From NCBI GenBank assembly GCA_051530055.1, contig JBMGUZ010000017.1, forward strand, positions 1 to 47,131: a stretch of DNA of 47,131 bases, written 5' to 3'. Below the pieces are notes generated by a model, which was not told where the DNA came from, did not search any database, and saw nothing but the letters and a program-made list of their open reading frames with translations. This stretch comes from Neoechinorhynchus agilis. Lineage: Eukaryota > Acanthocephala. Below are positions 43,612 through 47,131 of the stretch, piece after piece. A program made the translations under genes and the position numbers. The first letter of the stretch is position 1, and every line of letters starts with the position of its first letter.

Positions 43612-44143
43612 AAAATGATGAGTCTTATGACGTAAGAAATGTTTATTTGTTGTACGGATTACACATCCACGACATATGAGAAGTCCACGGTCTCTGCGGA
43701 GTAAGTCGCGGAGTGTACGGATGGTGAGAGAATTATTTCAAAAAGGTCTGGGCAACGAGGAGCAAGAAAAGTGCGACGTCCACTGCGACGCTCTTCACGC
43801 CGAACGCGACCTCAAACTACCGATGAACGCAGCTTAACTCTGTAGATAAAATTCCAATTTCAAATGGACGATTCCGGTGATTTAACTAAAGTCGAATAAA
43901 ATGTGTGTTTTCGACTAATTTTTATCGTAAAACGATCTAAAATTGTAAAAATGATGAGTCTTATGACGTAACAAAAGTTTATTTGTTGTACGGATTACAC
44001 ATCCACGACATATGAGAAGTCCACGGTCTCTGCGGAGTAAGTCGCGGAGTTTACGGATGGTGAGAGAATTATTTCAAAAAGGTCTGGGCAACGAGGAGCA
44101 AGAAACGTGCGACGTTAACTGCTTCGCTCTTCACGCCGAACTC
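43612..44143. repeat. 336-bp tandem duplication ahead of capsid-like copy B
   Basis: Sequence starting AAAATGATGAGTCTTATGAC at 43612 recurs at 43948 and stays about 95% alike for some 195 bp, including TTTGTTGTACGGATTACACA and GGTCTGGGCAACGAGGAGCA. The second copy is partial and ends about 70 bp before the start of copy B. No LTR hallmarks (TG...CA ends, primer site) could be confirmed. Confidence 0.85.
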
Positions 44144-44214
44144 CAACTTTGTCCATTCAAACAAAGAAATTTCTCATTATAGCTTGAAAAAACTGCCACA
44201 ACCAACAACTCAAA

Positions 44215-46689
44215 ATGATGAATCGACGATTTGAACCGAAATTTTTCTCCACTAAGGATATTGTTGCGCCAGAGGCCGACCTATCCGAGGTTGAGGAGCC
44301 AACTACCTTTTCGAGTCTGGCTGAAGTGGACCTAAGGACGCCAGATTGGCTGTGCGGCGAGTTGCCAGAGGCACTCAAGCGCAATCTCCCAGCTCTCTGG
44401 AATTTGAAAGACAATGAAGGCGGGCTGAAGTTATCACTTTCTTTGATCTACAATTTTGAACAAGGAGGGAAAGTTTGGAACCGAGATATCGAAATCATAT
44501 TTGGCATGGTGGACACAGGTGTGCGGTGTCGCTACGTAAGCAGTGGAGAGACAACAGCTGAATATGCACCCTTAGTCTTACTGGAACTGTGTTGTGGACT
44601 AGCGGACATTGTTAGGGATGGAGCGTGGCTACAGGCCCTTAAGAACACGAGCCAGTTCATTGGAGGAGTGAGGGCGCAAGATTACTCGCCGGGGCACGCG
44701 AAGGCAGTGCAAGCTCTAGTGGGCCGACAAGTTCAACCGGAACGATTTGTGATGAGAATGGCGGCCATTTTCTGCGCACAGGCCTTGAGAGAGTCGGGGA
44801 CACATTTTGAGCGGAGGTTGGGCTGGGTCAGGAACATTCGGTGGATGAATGTCAATAACAGTATGGCTCACGGGGACCTGCTTCTGCAAGCAGTGTCAAG
44901 GCGATCGGACGTGATCTACGTGCCGGCTGAAGTGGGAGATCCCAGGACAGCACTTGCAGCGGTTGGACTGGCGGCGAGCGATGCCTTCCCCTTTCGAGGG
45001 ATGCTATTGGGCAGGACGGCTTGGCCAAACATCAACAATCCGGTGGTTGCTTATTGTAGAACGCTAGACTGCGATTATGATCTTGAGGATATTGGACTTC
45101 CGTCGCGCACGCTCTGGGACATATATTACAGAATGTGTCACCACTATGGATGGACACAGCTGTGGTGGAACATGGTCCGTGGGGTCATGTTCGACGGAAT
45201 GCGCCTTGAAAATGTGGGATTTCACCGTGGCGTGAACGACTATGTGCAAAGGTTGCCCGACTCAGATTTATCAGCCCTAGGCTTGGGGCCATTGTTGGAA
45301 CAATACAAGCCCATGGACTCTAGAGCCGGCCCACGGGGAGATCAACTAATACGGGAGGCAATGATGCGTCATATATTGTTGTCGAGTTGCTATGCTGAAG
45401 CCACCCATTGCACAGGGTGGCAACATGTGTCGATGGGACTAGGCGGCAGGGTAGCCAATTCCCTTCTGCTGCGGGACTTCAACAATCACGAAGGCTGTAT
45501 CACTGGGAGAGTCGCGGACTCGTTGGCAAAGAGAGCTGGCTGGCAGCATGCAATCCCGGGCTGGCACCTACAAAGAGAATTGGTGCATCTGAACACACAG
45601 GTGGAAGACATAACGGATTGGGCGAGCTACCTCCCTTGGCATGTGGCCTCAATGATGGGATTCTCAACGCCAGAGATTTCATCCGCAAAAATCGTATTAG
45701 ACGGCTTCGAGGTGCAGAATGCGGACGCGGTGGCAGGTAAATGGGTAACAGTGAAGGCAGTGCACGGTTACGATCCCCGGCTAGCAAACTTAGCTTTACA
45801 GGCACTCGGGACAGCCATAGAATACAGAAGGACCTGGTCCGACTCAGGGAGAAGCGAACATATTGTGCAAAGACGGCCGAATAGAGACGACTTCTGGCTT
45901 CGATTCGTTCCATATCTACCATCAACCTACGTGGGTCATGGGCACATTGACGTGTTGCTAACGCGAGTGGCAAGTTTCCATGAAACTCTGCAGCAACTGC
46001 ACCTGTTCAAGTGTTTTGGACGTGCAGAAAAATGGGTCTCAACACCTCAAGGCGCAGCTCATGCTTCGGCACTCCCAACCCACTGGGACACGTTTGGTCC
46101 TCCGCCCCTGGAAGGACCCAACCGTCCTCACCGAAGGAAAGGAGATCAGCAAGGACCGCCACCACCACCAGAGAAACGAACAGCCACACAAAAGCGCAAC
46201 ATGACCAAACCTCTTGGAGACACCGATAAGCAACAACTAAGGGAGTTTGAGACGCCGGCACCTGAGACGCCTGAAGAGCAACAGCGGAGAAAGCCGAGCG
46301 TGGAAACTGACCTGCCTGCAGTTGAGGAAGAGTTAAGCTCATCGGATGCAGAATCAATGCCCGCGCCGCAAATGGGCCCTAATCCAAATTTGCAGGAGGG
46401 CACAGCAAGTGAAGAGCAGGAATCATTGACCCACGGACCGACATTTGAGGAAACACAGATTGACGTGTTGAGGAGCGTGCGGGGAGTAGATCCTGAGTTG
46501 ATTGACGCTCTGTATATGGCAATAGGCCCTAGGGGAGTAGAGGACACAGAGGATGAACTCAGGGGCAAGGCGGAACTCAAGCTGCAAACCACATTCTTTG
46601 ACGCAGGCTGGCTCGAGCAGCTGCGGAGAATAGAAATGGAAGACAGGCCTAAGGCAGCACGAGCTATTGCTGCGGGACTTCAACAATGA
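44215..46689 (+). mobile_element. Capsid-like viral fossil, copy B, looks whole
   Basis: A single long open frame of 824 residues. Residues 1 to about 630 are the capsid-like core shared with copy A. Residues about 630-824 form a Pro/Glu/Ser-rich tail (GPPPPPEKRTATQKRN; SSSDAESMPAPQMGPN) ending in a more ordered segment (DVLRSVRGVDPELIDALYMA). The core has no motif of a known enzyme. Size, single-protein layout and Pro-rich tail fit a totivirus-type capsid; this is inference. The copy appears intact, and synonymous differences from copy A are frequent while the protein is almost the same. The last codons run into a duplicated piece of the same gene (46667 onwards), so the natural C-terminus is uncertain. 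GC-rich for this window. Confidence 0.6.
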
Positions 46690-47131
46690 CGAAGGCTGTA
46701 TCACTGGGAGAGTCGCAGACTCGTTGGCAAAGAGAGCTGGTTGGCAGCACGCGATCCCGGGCTGGCACCTACAAAGAGAATTGGTGCATCTGAACACACA
46801 GGTGGAAGACACAACGGATTTGCAATGCTTGTTGTTGTTGAGGTTCAGTGGAGACGGGTTCATTAGTGCTGATTTCGATGAGATGGGCAAGATTAAGTGC
46901 GCGTTGGTGAGACAACGGGAGAATACGCTCCCCTGGTGTTGCTGGAGCTCTGCTGTGGATTGGCATGCGGCTGTCTCGGATCAAAAAGTTTTAAATGTTG
47001 ACCGAGAAGGCTGTGTGCGGCAGGATGGGAATTCCATTCTTTCTAGCGCGAAAGCTGGGAGGACCCGCCAGCCTCGGGGGAAAAATAGATCCTGAGCAGT
47101 GGAGCAGGCAAAGGAAAAACAGAGATTTACC
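46667..47131 (+). mobile_element. Rearranged fragment of the capsid-like element, copy C
   Basis: 46667-46820 repeats 45467-45622 of copy B with few changes (LLRDFNNDEGCITGRVADSL; GWHLQRELVHLNTQ). After a short unrelated stretch, 46925-46965 resembles a part that lies earlier in copies A and B (the APLVLLELCCGLA region), so segment order is rearranged. Broken. It runs on to the window edge with unrecognised sequence. Confidence 0.65.

Noticed and set aside
43612-44143. A pair of LTRs flanking a tiny element
   Set aside because: No TG...CA ends, primer-binding site or polypurine tract was found; it looks like a plain tandem duplication.
41324-46689. The capsid-like genes as gypsy Gag or a Polinton capsid
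   Set aside because: There is no zinc knuckle, no adjoining protease, integrase or polymerase and no terminal repeats, and the sequence shows no Gag-type motif. A totivirus-like origin fits better but remains unproven.

Overview
The window looks like nuclear DNA of a small metazoan, most likely a nematode. It is AT-rich. Host genes are dense where present, the introns that can be fixed are very short (48, 48 and 56 bp in RPP30), and at least two genes have a TTTCAG acceptor directly against the ATG. No species can be named from the sequence alone.

Layout. 1-1.3 kb: fossil Ty3/gypsy-like gag-protease piece. 1.4-1.7 kb: ENY2. 1.9-3.5 kb: repeats, including a 177-bp tandem array that runs into the start of the next gene. 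3.5-4.1 kb: SNIP1 (FHA domain). 4.1-5.1 kb: antisense LINE fragment. 5.1-10 kb: gene-poor, rich in fold-back repeats and a SINE-like family. 10.0-12.3 kb: CWC15, BET1 and RPP30. 13.0-19.4 kb: a UBR1/UBR2-type N-recognin E3 ligase in three main exons. 19.7-25.0 kb: a satellite array of about 26 monomers of 208 bp. 26.7-29.2 kb: LINE remains, including a longer, nearly identical copy of the LINE at 4.1 kb. 30.4-35.1 kb: a RECQL5-like gene whose helicase motifs have decayed and whose intron is filled by a 45-bp minisatellite. 37.0-37.7 kb: an orphan zinc-ribbon protein. 39.3-41.2 kb: further gypsy and LINE remnants. 41.3-47.1 kb: two long copies and one fragment of a capsid-like gene that I infer came from a totivirus-like dsRNA virus.

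The recognisable host genes are housekeeping: mRNA export and SAGA (ENY2), splicing (SNIP1, CWC15), tRNA processing (RPP30), ER-Golgi traffic (BET1), protein degradation (UBR) and a transcription or genome-stability factor (RECQL5-like). They do not form one pathway. CWC15 and BET1 converge with touching stop codons.

Most unusual points: (1) the capsid-like copies differ heavily at synonymous sites but barely in protein, apart from one 77-bp near-identical tract; (2) the RECQL5-like protein has lost Walker A, DEAH and motif VI but keeps the zinc-binding and KIX-like parts, and its intronic minisatellite appears to have grown out of its own exon edge; (3) the tandem duplication of the SNIP1 start region; (4) the satellite with two monomer subfamilies, alternating at one edge and homogenised in the middle.
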